64,000 nt of DNA from an uncultured Bacteroidales bacterium (GCA_958418815.1 CATZGB010000012.1:10890-74889), one strand, 5' to 3'; shown: positions 37,043 through 46,638, counted from the first letter of the stretch. Notes: a model not told the origin generated them from the sequence alone. Numbers and translations are program-made.

Positions 37043-37075
37043 CACGGCCCCTGTCTCACGACAGGACTCCGGACC

Positions 37076-37140
37076 CACATAAGTCAATCCCACGATGGAT
37101 TCCCCCTCAGAGGGGCCCCATCGTGGGATTGACTTATGTG
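37076..37140. terminator. 23-bp inverted repeat between convergent genes
   Basis: A perfect 23-bp arm (37076-37098) and its complement (37118-37140) enclose a 19-nt loop that itself contains CCCCTCAGAGGGG. It sits between the 3' ends of the LamG-GH32 gene and the TonB gene and can serve both strands. Confidence 0.8.
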
Positions 37141-37157
37141 TATCTTGCGAGAATGGA

Positions 37158-37985
37158 TTACTTGAAATGCCAGATGATGGTGCCGCTGGCGGTGGGAGCG
37201 CCCTCCTTCACCGAGAAACGGCATTCGAGGGATTTCTGACGGCAACGCTCGCGCATGCGGGTGTCGCCGGCCACCGCGCCATTGGAGCGCGACGGGTCAT
37301 AGGTGGCCGACACGACTTTTCCCTGCGAGTCGACTTTCACACGGATTGCGATTTCGCCGATTTTCGTTGATGAAACCTTGTCCCAGTGCTCGAGGCTACG
37401 CCCCTTGACCCCGTTGCCGGGGGTGCCGGAGACAGCTCCCGACGACGAGTTGCCGTCGGCCTGTCCGCTCTGTCCCTTTCCCTTGCCGCCGAAAGCCTTG
37501 CGGGTGGCATCCTCGGCGGTTTTCTTCGCCTCCTGACGGCGCTGGGCCTCCTGACGGGCCTTTTCAGCCTCAAGTTCCTCCTTTGTGGGGCCCTTGGGCT
37601 TGTTGTCGACCTTCATCGGGGAGGGGCGGTCAGAACTTACAAGCTTCGAGGGGTCGGCCTTGTGGCCCGCGTCACGTGTGTCGGGCGCGTTCTGGGTCGG
37701 CTCGGGCTGGTCGGCGGATGAAGGCGCGGGGGCATCGTTGACCACCTCGTCATATGTGTCGCCCACCCTTACGAACTCACCCGATGCGTAGAGGTCTTCG
37801 ACCTCGTGGAAGACGATTTCCTTCTCAGGCTCGGGGGGCCACACTTTGGCCCCTTCCGGGGGATATTTCAGGAAGCAGAACAGCAGGCAGAGCAGCAGCA
37901 GGGCATGGAACAGCAATGTGCCTCCGATGGCCCATGCCTTGGAGGAACGGTCGGCTCGGCGGTCGTTGTTCCGGTTACTGTACAT
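37158..37985 (-). CDS. tonB: TonB-family energy transducer
   Basis: Protein of 275 residues: a short cytoplasmic basic start, one membrane helix (about 17-40), a periplasmic Pro/Lys/Gln-rich spacer (about 85-180) and a C-terminal TonB-like domain (about 195-275: IGEIAIRVKVDSQGKVVSATYD). It transmits proton-motive energy from ExbB/ExbD to TonB-dependent receptors such as the SusC proteins. Its start overlaps the ExbD stop by 11 bp. The C-domain is divergent and also resembles TolA; the ExbB-ExbD-TonB order supports the TonB name. Confidence 0.85.
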   Translation of the reverse strand: MYSNRNNDRRADRSSKAWAIGGTLLFHALLLLCLLFCFLKYPPEGAKVWPPEPEKEIVFHEVEDLYASGEFVRVGDTYDEVVNDAPAPSSADQPEPTQNAPDTRDAGHKADPSKLVSSDRPSPMKVDNKPKGPTKEELEAEKARQEAQRRQEAKKTAEDATRKAFGGKGKGQSGQADGNSSSGAVSGTPGNGVKGRSLEHWDKVSSTKIGEIAIRVKVDSQGKVVSATYDPSRSNGAVAGDTRMRERCRQKSLECRFSVKEGAPTASGTIIWHFK

Positions 37986-38472
37986 TGTCTGTCGCTGGTA
38001 AGGTTTCGGTCACTGTCGCGGGGGACGCGGCGGCGTCAGCCGGGTCGGCGGCGTGGGAGCGGGGATTGCTCACGGGCTGGGTGGCCAGCACCATCTTGAG
38101 GTTGTTCTCGGCCCCGATTGAAAGCACCTCCACGATGCGTCCGTATCTTACGGTCTCGTCGGCATAGAGGGCCACGAAGCCGGTGGAGTCCTGCTCGTTG
38201 GCCATCTTGAGGAAGACAGGCAGGGTGGTGAGGGTGACAGGCTGGGGCTTCTCGTCGGCGGTGGAGGCGAAAATCGAGTCGTTGGCGTCGATGTAGACAC
38301 GGGTGACAGGCTTGAGGGCGCTCTGCTCCGTCCCCTGGGGGAGGTTCACCTCCAGGCCGGTGGGGAAAACGAAGGTGGAGGTCACCATGAAGAATATGAG
38401 CAGCAGGAAGATGACATCGGTCATCGACGCCATCGAGAAAGCCGCCATGAGGTTGTTCTGACGTTTTAGCAT
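37975..38472 (-). CDS. exbD: ExbD/TolR biopolymer transport protein
   Basis: Protein of 165 residues with one N-terminal helix containing SMTDVIFLLLIFFMVTSTF, where the Asp is the proton-linked residue of this family, then a periplasmic domain (about 45-145). It works with ExbB to energise TonB. It lies 54 bp after ExbB and overlaps TonB by 11 bp. The C-terminus is an Ala/Asp/Thr-rich tail. Confidence 0.93.
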   Translation of the reverse strand: MLKRQNNLMAAFSMASMTDVIFLLLIFFMVTSTFVFPTGLEVNLPQGTEQSALKPVTRVYIDANDSIFASTADEKPQPVTLTTLPVFLKMANEQDSTGFVALYADETVRYGRIVEVLSIGAENNLKMVLATQPVSNPRSHAADPADAAASPATVTETLPATDNVQ

Positions 38473-38526
38473 CGCTGTGACGGTTGATGGTTAGTGGCTT
38501 GGAGAGCGCGGGCTGGCAGGGAGGGG

Positions 38527-39225
38527 TCAGCGGGCAGGCTCGTTGAGCAGGTCCATGAACTCCATGGTCTTGGCCTCCATGCGGTTCATCACGGCGTTGA
38601 CGCGGGCCACGAGGTAGTTGTAGGCGAAGAGGGCGGCCACGCCGACCACCAGACCGGCCACGGTGGTGACCAGGGCGGTGTAGATACCGTCTGAGAATGT
38701 CGAGATGTTGGCCGAGTTGCCCTGCGAGGCTATCGAGTAGAAAGCCTCCACCATGCCGATCACCGTGCCGAGGAAGCCGAGCATGGGGGCGCCCGACGCG
38801 GTTGTGGCCAGCCAGGTCAGCCCCTTGGAGAGGTTGGCCACCTCGATGTTGCCGGTGTTCTCGATGGCCGACATGATATCGTTGACCGGGCGGCCAATGC
38901 GGCTGATGCCCTTTTCGATGAGCCGTCCGTAGGGGGTGTCGGTCTTGCGGCAGAGGTTGTAAGCGCTCTCTACCTCCCCCTCGTGGATATAGTCGCGGAT
39001 GCGCTTCATGAATGAGTCATCCAGGCGGTTGGCCTTGGAGATAACAATCACGCGTTCGATGAATACATAGACGCATATCAGCGAAAGCAGGGCCAGGGGA
39101 ATCATCAGCGGGCCGCCACGCAGGCAGAGGTCCCACAATGAAAGCTCGGCCACGTTGGAGGCAGCCTCGGCGGCTGCGGCGGCGGTCTGCGGAGCCCCGG
39201 AGAGGGCGGCATCGGCAAGTATCAT
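38527..39225 (-). CDS. exbB: MotA/TolQ/ExbB proton channel protein
   Basis: Protein of 232 residues with three membrane helices: about 36-56, about 125-150 (GLTWLATTASGAPMLGFLGTVIGMVEAF) and about 170-195 (TALVTTVAGLVVGVAALFAYNYL). These carry the conserved GTV and TT/Gly patterns of ExbB. It forms the proton channel with ExbD. First gene of the exbB-exbD-tonB operon, 36 bp after pdxJ in the same direction, so possibly co-transcribed with it. Confidence 0.93.
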   Translation of the reverse strand: MILADAALSGAPQTAAAAAEAASNVAELSLWDLCLRGGPLMIPLALLSLICVYVFIERVIVISKANRLDDSFMKRIRDYIHEGEVESAYNLCRKTDTPYGRLIEKGISRIGRPVNDIMSAIENTGNIEVANLSKGLTWLATTASGAPMLGFLGTVIGMVEAFYSIASQGNSANISTFSDGIYTALVTTVAGLVVGVAALFAYNYLVARVNAVMNRMEAKTMEFMDLLNEPAR

Positions 39226-39261
39226 AATTGTCTTGGAATAATGTGGTCAGGTGATGGATGT

Positions 39262-39981
39262 TCAGGATTTCAGGGCTTCCTTGTAGCGGCGGATGGTCTC
39301 GGGAAGCCCCAGGTAGAGGGCGTCGCAGATCAGCGCGTGGCCGATCGAGACCTCGTTGAGGTAGGGCACATGCTTGTGGAACCAGGCGAGGTTCTCAAGG
39401 CTCAGGTCATGGCCGGCGTTGACCCCCAGCCCTGCCTTGTGGGCGGCACGGGAGGCCTCGACATATGGGGCGACGGCCTTCTCTGGGTCGGTCGGGTAGA
39501 GGTCTGCATAAGGCTTGGTGTAAAGCTCCACACGGTCGGCCCCCGCCTTGGCGGCGAGCCTGATGTTGTCGGGGTCAGTGTCGACGAAAATCGACGAGCG
39601 GATTCCGGCGTCGCGCAGCCTGTCGACGATTCCTGTGAGGAACTCGGCGTTGGCGGCCACGTCCCAGCCCGCAGAGGAGGTCAACGCCCCCGGGGCGTCG
39701 GGCACCAGGGTCACCTGCTCGGGCTTGATTTTCAACACCAGGTCCATGAACTCCTCAGTGGGGTAGCCCTCGATGTTGAACTCGGTCTTGACCAGCGGCC
39801 TCAGCCGTATCACATCGTCGCGGCGTATGTGGCGCTCGTCGGGACGGGGATGGACCGTGATGCCGTCTGCGCCGAACGCCTCGCAGTCGACCGCCACTTT
39901 CTCCACATCAGGCACATTCTCCCCACGGGCATTGCGCAGGGTGGCCACCTTGTTTATGTTGACGCTCAGGTTCGTAACCAT
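39262..39981 (-). CDS. pdxJ: Pyridoxine 5'-phosphate synthase
   Basis: Protein of 239 residues. It condenses 1-deoxyxylulose 5-phosphate with 3-amino-2-oxopropyl phosphate in vitamin B6 synthesis. Family signatures: [16 protein letters not shown] at the N-terminus, [13 protein letters not shown] (H44, R46), E71 in KTEFNIEGY and [13 protein letters not shown]. Length is normal. It precedes exbB and is divergent from the gene at 40127, an arrangement common in Bacteroidales. Confidence 0.97.
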   Translation of the reverse strand: MVTNLSVNINKVATLRNARGENVPDVEKVAVDCEAFGADGITVHPRPDERHIRRDDVIRLRPLVKTEFNIEGYPTEEFMDLVLKIKPEQVTLVPDAPGALTSSAGWDVAANAEFLTGIVDRLRDAGIRSSIFVDTDPDNIRLAAKAGADRVELYTKPYADLYPTDPEKAVAPYVEASRAAHKAGLGVNAGHDLSLENLAWFHKHVPYLNEVSIGHALICDALYLGLPETIRRYKEALKS

Positions 39982-40039
39982 TATCGCTGAAAGAATGTTA
40001 TAATAATATAAAGTAGGTAAGGAATCAAGGATTTTTTCC

Positions 40040-40047
40040 TATCTTTG
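40040..40047 (+). promoter_or_regulatory. -7 box upstream of the small gene and nadK
   Basis: TATCTTTG, 80 bp before the ATG at 40127. The -33 region is poor. The pdxJ side of this divergent region is A/T rich without a clear box. Confidence 0.5.
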
Positions 40048-40126
40048 TCCCGGAAATCATTCTGGGGCTATCAAGCCACAAAATTAAAAAGAATATTTCT
40101 AACCCGCAAAAAAGATTGGGGAAAAG

Positions 40127-40510
40127 ATGGACAACGACAAACTCCAGAAATACATCGCCGGGAGCCTTTCCCACCGCGAGAAGGCCGAGACGCTGACTCC
40201 TCCCCTGCCACAGGAGGCCAGCGAGCTGCTGCTGTCGTGCCCTCCCGCCGACTACTCCGCCTCATCCATCGCCCGCGCTGTCGAAGACTGCGACGCGCAG
40301 CTGCTGGCGCTGTCGGTGACCGGCATGCGCGACCCCGAGGGGCTCCCCGTGATCGCCCTGAGGGTCAACGTGCGCGACGCCTCGGGCGTGGCGCGCTCAC
40401 TGCGCCGCTACGGCTACGACCCATTCTTCATCGGCTCCCAGCCCGACGCGGCCACGCGACGCCGGGCCCAGGACCGCGTCAACGAGCTTATCCATTACCT
40501 TGAGATGTGA
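40127..40510 (+). CDS. Shortened CBS-protein relative keeping only the ACT-like C-terminus
   Basis: Protein of 127 residues, MDNDKLQKYIAGSLSHREK onward. No CBS motif is present. From about residue 35 the sequence (DYSASSIARAVEDCDAQLL, LPVIALRVNVRDASGV, SLRRYGYDP, VNELIHYLEM) matches in order the C-terminal ACT-like domain of the roughly 220-residue CBS-domain protein that, from memory, sits at this place (pdxJ side of nadK) in Bacteroides. The two CBS repeats appear to have been lost. It ends 7 bp before the nadK start, so the genes are co-translated. Function unknown. Confidence 0.72.
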   Translation: MDNDKLQKYIAGSLSHREKAETLTPPLPQEASELLLSCPPADYSASSIARAVEDCDAQLLALSVTGMRDPEGLPVIALRVNVRDASGVARSLRRYGYDPFFIGSQPDAATRRRAQDRVNELIHYLEM

Positions 40511-40517
40511 GCCTGCA

Positions 40518-41372
40518 ATGATAGTAGCAATCAACGGAAACCGACACCAGGAGAACCACCTGGCCGACATCGAGCGGCTGGTCTGCGAACTGATGCGGCG
40601 CGACCACAAGGTGGTCATGTCTGACCGCTTCCTCGACTACCTCGCCGGGAAGCTCGGCCCGAGGTTCACCCTCGGAATCCACCACATACGCCTGTCGGAA
40701 TGCCCACTGGCCGACCTGGCCGTGGCCATAGGCGGCGACGGGGCTTTCCTGAAGACCGCCGCATGGGTGGGCGACTCGGCAATCCCCGTGGCAGGGATAA
40801 ACACCGGCCACCTGGGCTTCCTGGCCGCATTCTCGTTTGACCGCCCGGAGGAAATCTCGCGCCACCTCCTCGACGGCGACTACGCCGTCGAACGCCGCTC
40901 GCTGCTCGAGGTGGAGACCCCAGCCGGCATATTCCACGCCCTCAACGAGGCGGCCATCACCCGGGGGGAGAACGCCTCGATGGTCACCGTCGACACCGAA
41001 ATCAACGGCCACCACTCGCTGACCTACAAGGGTGACGGCCTGATCATCGCCACCCCCACCGGCTCGACGGCCTACAACCTCTCGGTAGGCGGCCCGATAC
41101 TCGACCCCTCCGTCGCCGGATGGGTCATCTCCCCCATCGCCGCCCACTCCCTGTCGGTGCGCCCGCTGGTGGTCAACGACTCGTCGGTGCTGGCCGCCAC
41201 GGTGACCCTGCGCGCCCAGACCTTCCGCCTCACCCTCGACGGCAAGACCCTCTCGCTCCCCGAAGGCTCACGTCTGACATTCCGCAAGTCGCCGTTCCCC
41301 CTGAACGTAGTCACCCTGCCGGGCCACACCTTCACCGACACGCTGCGGTCAAAACTCGGCCTCGGAGGCTGA
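40518..41372 (+). CDS. nadK: NAD kinase
   Basis: Protein of 284 residues using the ATG at 40518 (MIVAINGN); an earlier in-frame ATG at 40500 overlaps the previous gene. It phosphorylates NAD to NADP. Signatures: AIGGDGAFLKTA (GGDG at 72-75), INTGHLGFLAAF, ALNEAAITRG and GDGLIIATPTGSTAYNLSVGGPI, with a normal C-terminal sandwich. It follows the shortened CBS relative by 7 bp. Confidence 0.96.
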   Translation: MIVAINGNRHQENHLADIERLVCELMRRDHKVVMSDRFLDYLAGKLGPRFTLGIHHIRLSECPLADLAVAIGGDGAFLKTAAWVGDSAIPVAGINTGHLGFLAAFSFDRPEEISRHLLDGDYAVERRSLLEVETPAGIFHALNEAAITRGENASMVTVDTEINGHHSLTYKGDGLIIATPTGSTAYNLSVGGPILDPSVAGWVISPIAAHSLSVRPLVVNDSSVLAATVTLRAQTFRLTLDGKTLSLPEGSRLTFRKSPFPLNVVTLPGHTFTDTLRSKLGLGG

Positions 41373-41456
41373 CCCCGCCCCCACCCTCTCCCCTCCCATC
41401 AGCCACAATGACATCCACCACATCACAATATCTTTAACCTCCACCAGTCTCCGCAA

Positions 41457-42167
41457 ATGCCCGTAATCGGAGAAATAAACCACAGGCAACTGGGCCGCGT
41501 AGTGGTAAGCTCGCGCCCCAACAGCCGCCGCGCCACCGCCCGGTGGCGCAACGGGCTTGTCAGCCTCAACGTCCCCCGCCAGCTCGGCCTGCCCGACATC
41601 AACCGGCTGCTCGACGACTTCGCCCCCCGCCTGCTCGCCTGCCGCCCCACACTGCGCTACACCGCCCCCTCGCGAATCAGCTTCCCGGGAGTCGACTTCA
41701 TCATCGCGCGCCAGAGCGTCGCCCCCGGCAAGATGCTCGCCAAAGCCTCACTCCCGGCCTGCTCGCTGGAAATCGGGACAGACTTCGACCTCGACGACGA
41801 GGCCACCACCCGCCTGGCCAGCTCGCTGCTCTGCCGCATGGCCCGCAAGATAGCCCCCGAGATCCTTCTCCCCCGCGCCCGCCAGCTGGCCGCCCGCGTC
41901 GGACGCAACCCGGCGGGATGGACCATCTCGACAGGCTTCCGCACCCTGGGCAGCTGCTCATTCAAAGGCTACATATCCCTGAGCTACGTGCTGGTCTTCC
42001 TCCCCCAGGAGCTGCGCGACTACATCATATGCCACGAGCTCGCCCACCTCTCGGAGATGAACCACTCCCCCCGGTTCCACGCCCTGCTCGACAGCTACCT
42101 CGACGGGCGCGAGGCAATGCTCGCCGCCCGCCTCAGGGCCTACAACTGGCCCGTGTTGCGGAAATAG
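41457..42167 (+). CDS. YgjP-like (DUF45) zinc metalloprotease family protein
   Basis: Protein of 236 residues. The C-terminal block has GSCSFKGYISLSYVLVFLP and HELAHLSEMNHSPRF, giving the zinc site H193-E194-x-x-H197 and the family Asn-His at 202-203. The N-terminal half (about 1-110) is a divergent DUF45 beta-rich region. Cytoplasmic, no signal peptide. The usual Arg-Trp before GSCS is replaced by Thr-Leu. Substrate unknown. It stands 84 bp after nadK. Confidence 0.88.
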   Translation: MPVIGEINHRQLGRVVVSSRPNSRRATARWRNGLVSLNVPRQLGLPDINRLLDDFAPRLLACRPTLRYTAPSRISFPGVDFIIARQSVAPGKMLAKASLPACSLEIGTDFDLDDEATTRLASSLLCRMARKIAPEILLPRARQLAARVGRNPAGWTISTGFRTLGSCSFKGYISLSYVLVFLPQELRDYIICHELAHLSEMNHSPRFHALLDSYLDGREAMLAARLRAYNWPVLRK

Positions 42168-42240
42168 CCCCCCTGAAACAGGAGATTTCCCCGACAAATA
42201 TGGCTTTTTCACCGAAATTCAACGAATTTTTCTCACAGGA

Positions 42241-42273
42241 TTTGGTTCTTTGAATCTTTTTTGCGTATCTTTA
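42241..42273 (+). promoter_or_regulatory. Promoter of the TonB-dependent receptor cluster
   Basis: TTTG (42241-42244), 21 nt, TATCTTTA (42266-42273). It gives a leader of about 150 nt before the ATG at 42430; no gene is seen in that leader. Confidence 0.65.
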
Positions 42274-42429
42274 CACGCTGGTTCCAGCCGCAATCCGCAA
42301 TGTTTCGGATGTATCGTTTTTGCTTTGCAGGGGCAGACACACCCCATCCCCCAAGTCCGATGCCCCGACGGTGTTGCGTTAAAAACCGTGAGAACTATCA
42401 AACTAAAATCAACACATAGTCAAATCAAC

Positions 42430-45222
42430 ATGAAACATAAGCTGTTTCCTTTGATGCTGCTCGGCGCAGCCCTCCCCTCCGTGGCCCAGACCGCGGCAGT
42501 CTCCGGGACGGTGGTAGACGCCAGCACCGGCGCGCCCGTACCGGGAGCGACCATCTCAATCCAGGACCAGGGAATAACCGTCACCACAGGACCCGCCGGA
42601 GACTTCCGCATCTCCACAGCGCGCCCCGGGGAGGCCGTGCTGACAATCACAGCCCCTGGATACGCCGGAGGCGCTGCCCAGCTCCACCTCTACAACGACC
42701 AGAGCGTCAACGCCGGCAACGTCATCCTCATATCTGACGACGACAACGAGTTCGTGACCTTCAACGAAGACAATAACAACGAGCTGCTCTTCGACGAGTC
42801 GATGCTTGAAGACGAGGAGGGCAACGGACAGGCCGTCACCGCCCTCACCGGAGCAAGCGACAACATATACTACAAGTTCACACGCTACGGCTACTCCCCC
42901 CTGTACAGCAACTACCGCGGTGTCGGCTCGCGCTACCAGGAGACATACATCAACTCCCTGCCGATGAACGACCTCATCCGCGGCGGATTCTCTTTCTCGC
43001 AGCTCGGGGGCATGACCTCGCGCGCATTCCGCAACAACACCTCCACCGTCGGCCTCGGAGCCGCCGCATACGGTTTCGGCGGAATCTCAGGCTCGCAGAA
43101 CTTCAACACCATCACCGACACCTACGCCCCGGGATTCAACGGCTCGCTGAGCTACACCAACTCAAACTACAACTACCGCGCGATGGCCACCTACTCCTCA
43201 GGCCTGACCCCCAACGGCTTCGCCGTCACCCTGTCGGCCATCGGACGTTACTCGAAAGAAGGGGTGGTGCCCGGCACATTCTACAACTCCGGGGGCCTCT
43301 TCCTCTCGGTGGAGAAGGTGTTTGACAACAAAAACTCCCTGACACTCACCGCCTGGGGCGCGCCCACACAGTATGCCAACGGCAAGGCTACCGTCCAGGA
43401 GGTCTACGACCTGGTCGGTGACAACCTCTACAACCCCACCTGGGGATGGCAGGCCGGAAAGAAACGCTCCGACAACATCCGCGAGAAGTTCGACCCCACA
43501 GCGATGCTCACATGGCTCCACAAAGGGGAGAAGACAACGCTCAACACCTCCGTGGCGTTCCGCTGGACCAACTTCGCCCGCACCCGCCTGAACTACTACA
43601 AGGCCAACGACCCCAAGCCCGACTATTACAAGAACCTCCCCTCATACTTCATCTACGGGCAGGACTCCCCCGAATGGGGCCTTTACGACTACTACACCAA
43701 CCTCTGGGAGAACAACATCGGCGGAATACAGCAGATTGACTGGGACGCCATGTACCTGGCCAACCACCTCAACAACATCCAGAACCAGTCGCTCCCCGAG
43801 GACCAGCAGAAAGGCTCGACATACATCCAGCAGATGGAGCATTCCAAGCAGTTCAACTTCATCGCCGGAACGACCCTCAACCACCGCTTCTCCGACAACA
43901 TCACCTTCCAGGCCGGTGTGAACTTCAATTACACCCGCTCGGCCGAATACATGACCATCCGCGACCTCCTCGGAGGACAGTTCTGGGTAGACGTCGACCC
44001 CTTCTCAGACCGAGACATGTATGACCCCACGGCCAACCCTGACATCCTCCAGAACGACCTCGACAACCCCAACCGCAAGGTAGTCAAGGGGGACCGCTTC
44101 GGATATGACTACAACATCCACGCCATGAAGCTCCAGGCATGGGTGCAGAACCAGCACAAGTACGCCCACTGGGACATCAACTACGGCGCGTCATTCTCCT
44201 GGGAAGAGTTCTACCGCTTCGGCCACATGCGCAACGGCCGCGCCCCGCTCAACTCCCTGGGCAAGTCGAAGACCCTCGACTTCGAGGACTTCGCCGTGAA
44301 GGCCGGCGTGACCTACAAGCTCGACGGACGCAACTTCTTCACCGTCCAGGCCCAGTACTCCACCGACGCCCCCCTGATCTCTGACGTCTACATCGCTCCC
44401 CGTATCAAGGACACCACCATCAACGACCCCAAATCGCAGAAAACCTTCTCGGCCGACGCCCAGTACAACTGGAACTACCGCCGCTTCCGTGGCTCCATCG
44501 GAGCGTTCTTCACCAACATCGACGACGCCGTAGAGCGCATGGGATTCTACGACGAGTCGCTCAACACATTCTGCAACTTCGCCCTCAACGGCGTGAAGCG
44601 CCAGTACAAAGGCATCGAGCTGGGCATGGCCTACAAGATCCTCCCCTCGCTGACCGCCTCGTTCGCCGGCACATACGCCAAATACCAGTACAAGAACAAC
44701 CCGATGGGTCTGCGCTCGGTCGAGAACGGCCTCTACCCCGACTCCGAGAAACAGGTGTACCTCAAGAACTACACCTGCACCTCCACCCCGCAGCTGGCCT
44801 TCAACATCGCCCTCGACTGGCAGGCCCCCAAGATGTTCTTCGTCAACGTCAACGCCTCATACCTGGCCGACTACTACGTCAAGCTCGCCTACCCCTACCA
44901 TGAGCAGCAGCCCGGAATGTGGTCGACTGCATGGTCCGAGCAGGAGGCCCAGGCCATCATCGACTCCTACGCCGATCAGCCCAAGCTCGACAACCAGTGG
45001 GTGCTCAACGCCTCTGTCGGCAAAATCATCTACATCAACCGCAGCCTCTCGCTCAACCTCAACCTGTCGGTTTCAAACATCCTCAACAACAAAGACCTGG
45101 TCATCAACGCCTTCCAGCAGAGCCGCGTCGACACCAAGCGCTACAACGTGAACTCATTCCCCACCAAGCTCCAGTATGCCCAGGGAATCAAGGTCTACTT
45201 CAACGTCGGCGTGCGTTTCTGA
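42430..45222 (+). CDS. TonB-dependent receptor without a SusD partner
   Basis: Protein of 930 residues. MKHKLFPLMLLGAALPSVAQ is a signal peptide; earlier in-frame codons from 42250 lie in the promoter leader. It has a carboxypeptidase-like regulatory domain (about 22-100), a strongly acidic linker (about 103-140), a plug (YSPLYSNYRGVGSRYQETYING-like, then GGISGSQNFNT) and a large barrel ending VYFNVGVRF. It is followed by two DUF5689 lipoproteins, not by SusD, so it belongs to a different uptake type from the fructan SusC. Ligand unknown. Confidence 0.9.
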   Translation: MKHKLFPLMLLGAALPSVAQTAAVSGTVVDASTGAPVPGATISIQDQGITVTTGPAGDFRISTARPGEAVLTITAPGYAGGAAQLHLYNDQSVNAGNVILISDDDNEFVTFNEDNNNELLFDESMLEDEEGNGQAVTALTGASDNIYYKFTRYGYSPLYSNYRGVGSRYQETYINSLPMNDLIRGGFSFSQLGGMTSRAFRNNTSTVGLGAAAYGFGGISGSQNFNTITDTYAPGFNGSLSYTNSNYNYRAMATYSSGLTPNGFAVTLSAIGRYSKEGVVPGTFYNSGGLFLSVEKVFDNKNSLTLTAWGAPTQYANGKATVQEVYDLVGDNLYNPTWGWQAGKKRSDNIREKFDPTAMLTWLHKGEKTTLNTSVAFRWTNFARTRLNYYKANDPKPDYYKNLPSYFIYGQDSPEWGLYDYYTNLWENNIGGIQQIDWDAMYLANHLNNIQNQSLPEDQQKGSTYIQQMEHSKQFNFIAGTTLNHRFSDNITFQAGVNFNYTRSAEYMTIRDLLGGQFWVDVDPFSDRDMYDPTANPDILQNDLDNPNRKVVKGDRFGYDYNIHAMKLQAWVQNQHKYAHWDINYGASFSWEEFYRFGHMRNGRAPLNSLGKSKTLDFEDFAVKAGVTYKLDGRNFFTVQAQYSTDAPLISDVYIAPRIKDTTINDPKSQKTFSADAQYNWNYRRFRGSIGAFFTNIDDAVERMGFYDESLNTFCNFALNGVKRQYKGIELGMAYKILPSLTASFAGTYAKYQYKNNPMGLRSVENGLYPDSEKQVYLKNYTCTSTPQLAFNIALDWQAPKMFFVNVNASYLADYYVKLAYPYHEQQPGMWSTAWSEQEAQAIIDSYADQPKLDNQWVLNASVGKIIYINRSLSLNLNLSVSNILNNKDLVINAFQQSRVDTKRYNVNSFPTKLQYAQGIKVYFNVGVRF

Positions 45223-45278
45223 CCCGGCATATGTGAACCGAAACATCATGAAACCGATTTTAACAAGAAAGAACTGAA

Positions 45279-46613
45279 ATGAAAAAGTCAATTCTCTACA
45301 TAGCGTCGCTGCTCATCGCCGCCGTCGGGTTCTCAGCCTGCGACGACGAAAAGGCGATGCCCCCGATGTATGAACCCGGCTCCGACAAAGTCATCCCGGC
45401 CACAAACACCACCATCCTCGAGCTGAAGGAGGCCTTCAACGACCCCAACACTTACAGCTACAACAAGGTCATCGGTGAGAAGGCCGACGGCTCACATTAC
45501 GTCATCACCGGCAAAATCGTCTCCTGCGACAAGGCCGGAAACATCTACAAGAACCTGATGATCGAAGATGAGACCGCCGGACTGACAATCGCCGTCAACC
45601 AGACCAAGCTCTACGAAGACTACAAGCCCGGACAGTTGCTGACCATCGACTGCACAGGCCTGCGCATCGGAGCCTACGGCAACTGCATGCAGCTCGGCGG
45701 AGAGCCGCAGACCGGCAAGGAGCAGCCCGGACGAATCGAAGAGGAAATCTTCACCGAGCATGCCATCGTCCACGGCTTCCCCACCCCTGTGGCCCCACAG
45801 GTGGTGACCGTCCCTGAGGTAGACGCCGCCCGCCAGAACAATGTCGAGTTCCTGGCCATGCAGAGCCGCCTGGTCAAATTCGAGAACATGGAATTCGAGA
45901 ACCCCGGCGAGCCGCTGGCAACCCAGGGACAATCGACCTCGCGCTACGCTTTTGACGAGAACGGCAACCGCATACAGCTCTACAACTCCGGACAGTCGAC
46001 ATTCTGGTTCAACAGCCTCCCCGGAGGCAAAGGCGACATCGTCGGCATCCTCTCGTTCTACAACCGCGAGTGGCAGATACTGCTTATCGACCTCGAAAGC
46101 CTTGAGAACTTCTCAGGCAGCACAGCCCCGGTAGTCCCTGTCTTCTCCGAGACCTTCGCCAACGGCGCAGGCTCATTCACCATCGAGGATGAGACCCTCC
46201 CCTCCGGGCTGCAATATGTCTGGACCGCCGACTCGCGCTACGCCTGCATGAAAGCATCGGCGTTTGCCAACAGCACCAACTACAAGACCTCCTCATACCT
46301 GGTGTCGCCTGAAATCGACCTTGCCAACCTCACCGAGGTCAGCGCGTCATTCGAGCAGGCTGTCAACTACTACGCCAGCGTCGACGCGGCCAAGGAGGAG
46401 TCTACTTTCGTTGTCCGCGAAATCGGCGGCGAGTGGGAGCCCCTCGAAATCCCCCACTACCCCTCGTCACTCTCCTGGACATTCATGTCTACCGGCCAGA
46501 TAGACCTCTCGAAATACGCCGGAAAGAAAATCCAGGTGGCCTTCCACTACACCTCCGACACCAAGGCCGGCACTTGGGAGGTGAAAAACCTGAAAGTAAA
46601 CGGATTCAATTAA
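45279..46613 (+). CDS. DUF5689 lipoprotein with C-terminal beta-sandwich
   Basis: Protein of 444 residues; lipobox GFSAC (Cys21). The DUF5689 region (about 45-285) reads ILELKEAF, HYVITGKIVSCDKAGNIYKNLMIED, GQLLTIDCTGLRIGAYG and GDIVGILSFYNREWQILLID, an OB-fold-like pattern. A C-terminal choice-of-anchor-J-like sandwich (about 293-444) has FSETFANGAGSF, TSSYLVSPEIDL and GTWEVKNLKVNG. Surface location is inferred. It lies 56 bp after the receptor and 25 bp before its longer paralogue. Function unknown. Confidence 0.8.
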   Translation: MKKSILYIASLLIAAVGFSACDDEKAMPPMYEPGSDKVIPATNTTILELKEAFNDPNTYSYNKVIGEKADGSHYVITGKIVSCDKAGNIYKNLMIEDETAGLTIAVNQTKLYEDYKPGQLLTIDCTGLRIGAYGNCMQLGGEPQTGKEQPGRIEEEIFTEHAIVHGFPTPVAPQVVTVPEVDAARQNNVEFLAMQSRLVKFENMEFENPGEPLATQGQSTSRYAFDENGNRIQLYNSGQSTFWFNSLPGGKGDIVGILSFYNREWQILLIDLESLENFSGSTAPVVPVFSETFANGAGSFTIEDETLPSGLQYVWTADSRYACMKASAFANSTNYKTSSYLVSPEIDLANLTEVSASFEQAVNYYASVDAAKEESTFVVREIGGEWEPLEIPHYPSSLSWTFMSTGQIDLSKYAGKKIQVAFHYTSDTKAGTWEVKNLKVNGFN

Positions 46614-46638
46614 ACCTCCGCTCTAAAGAATTTCCAAC

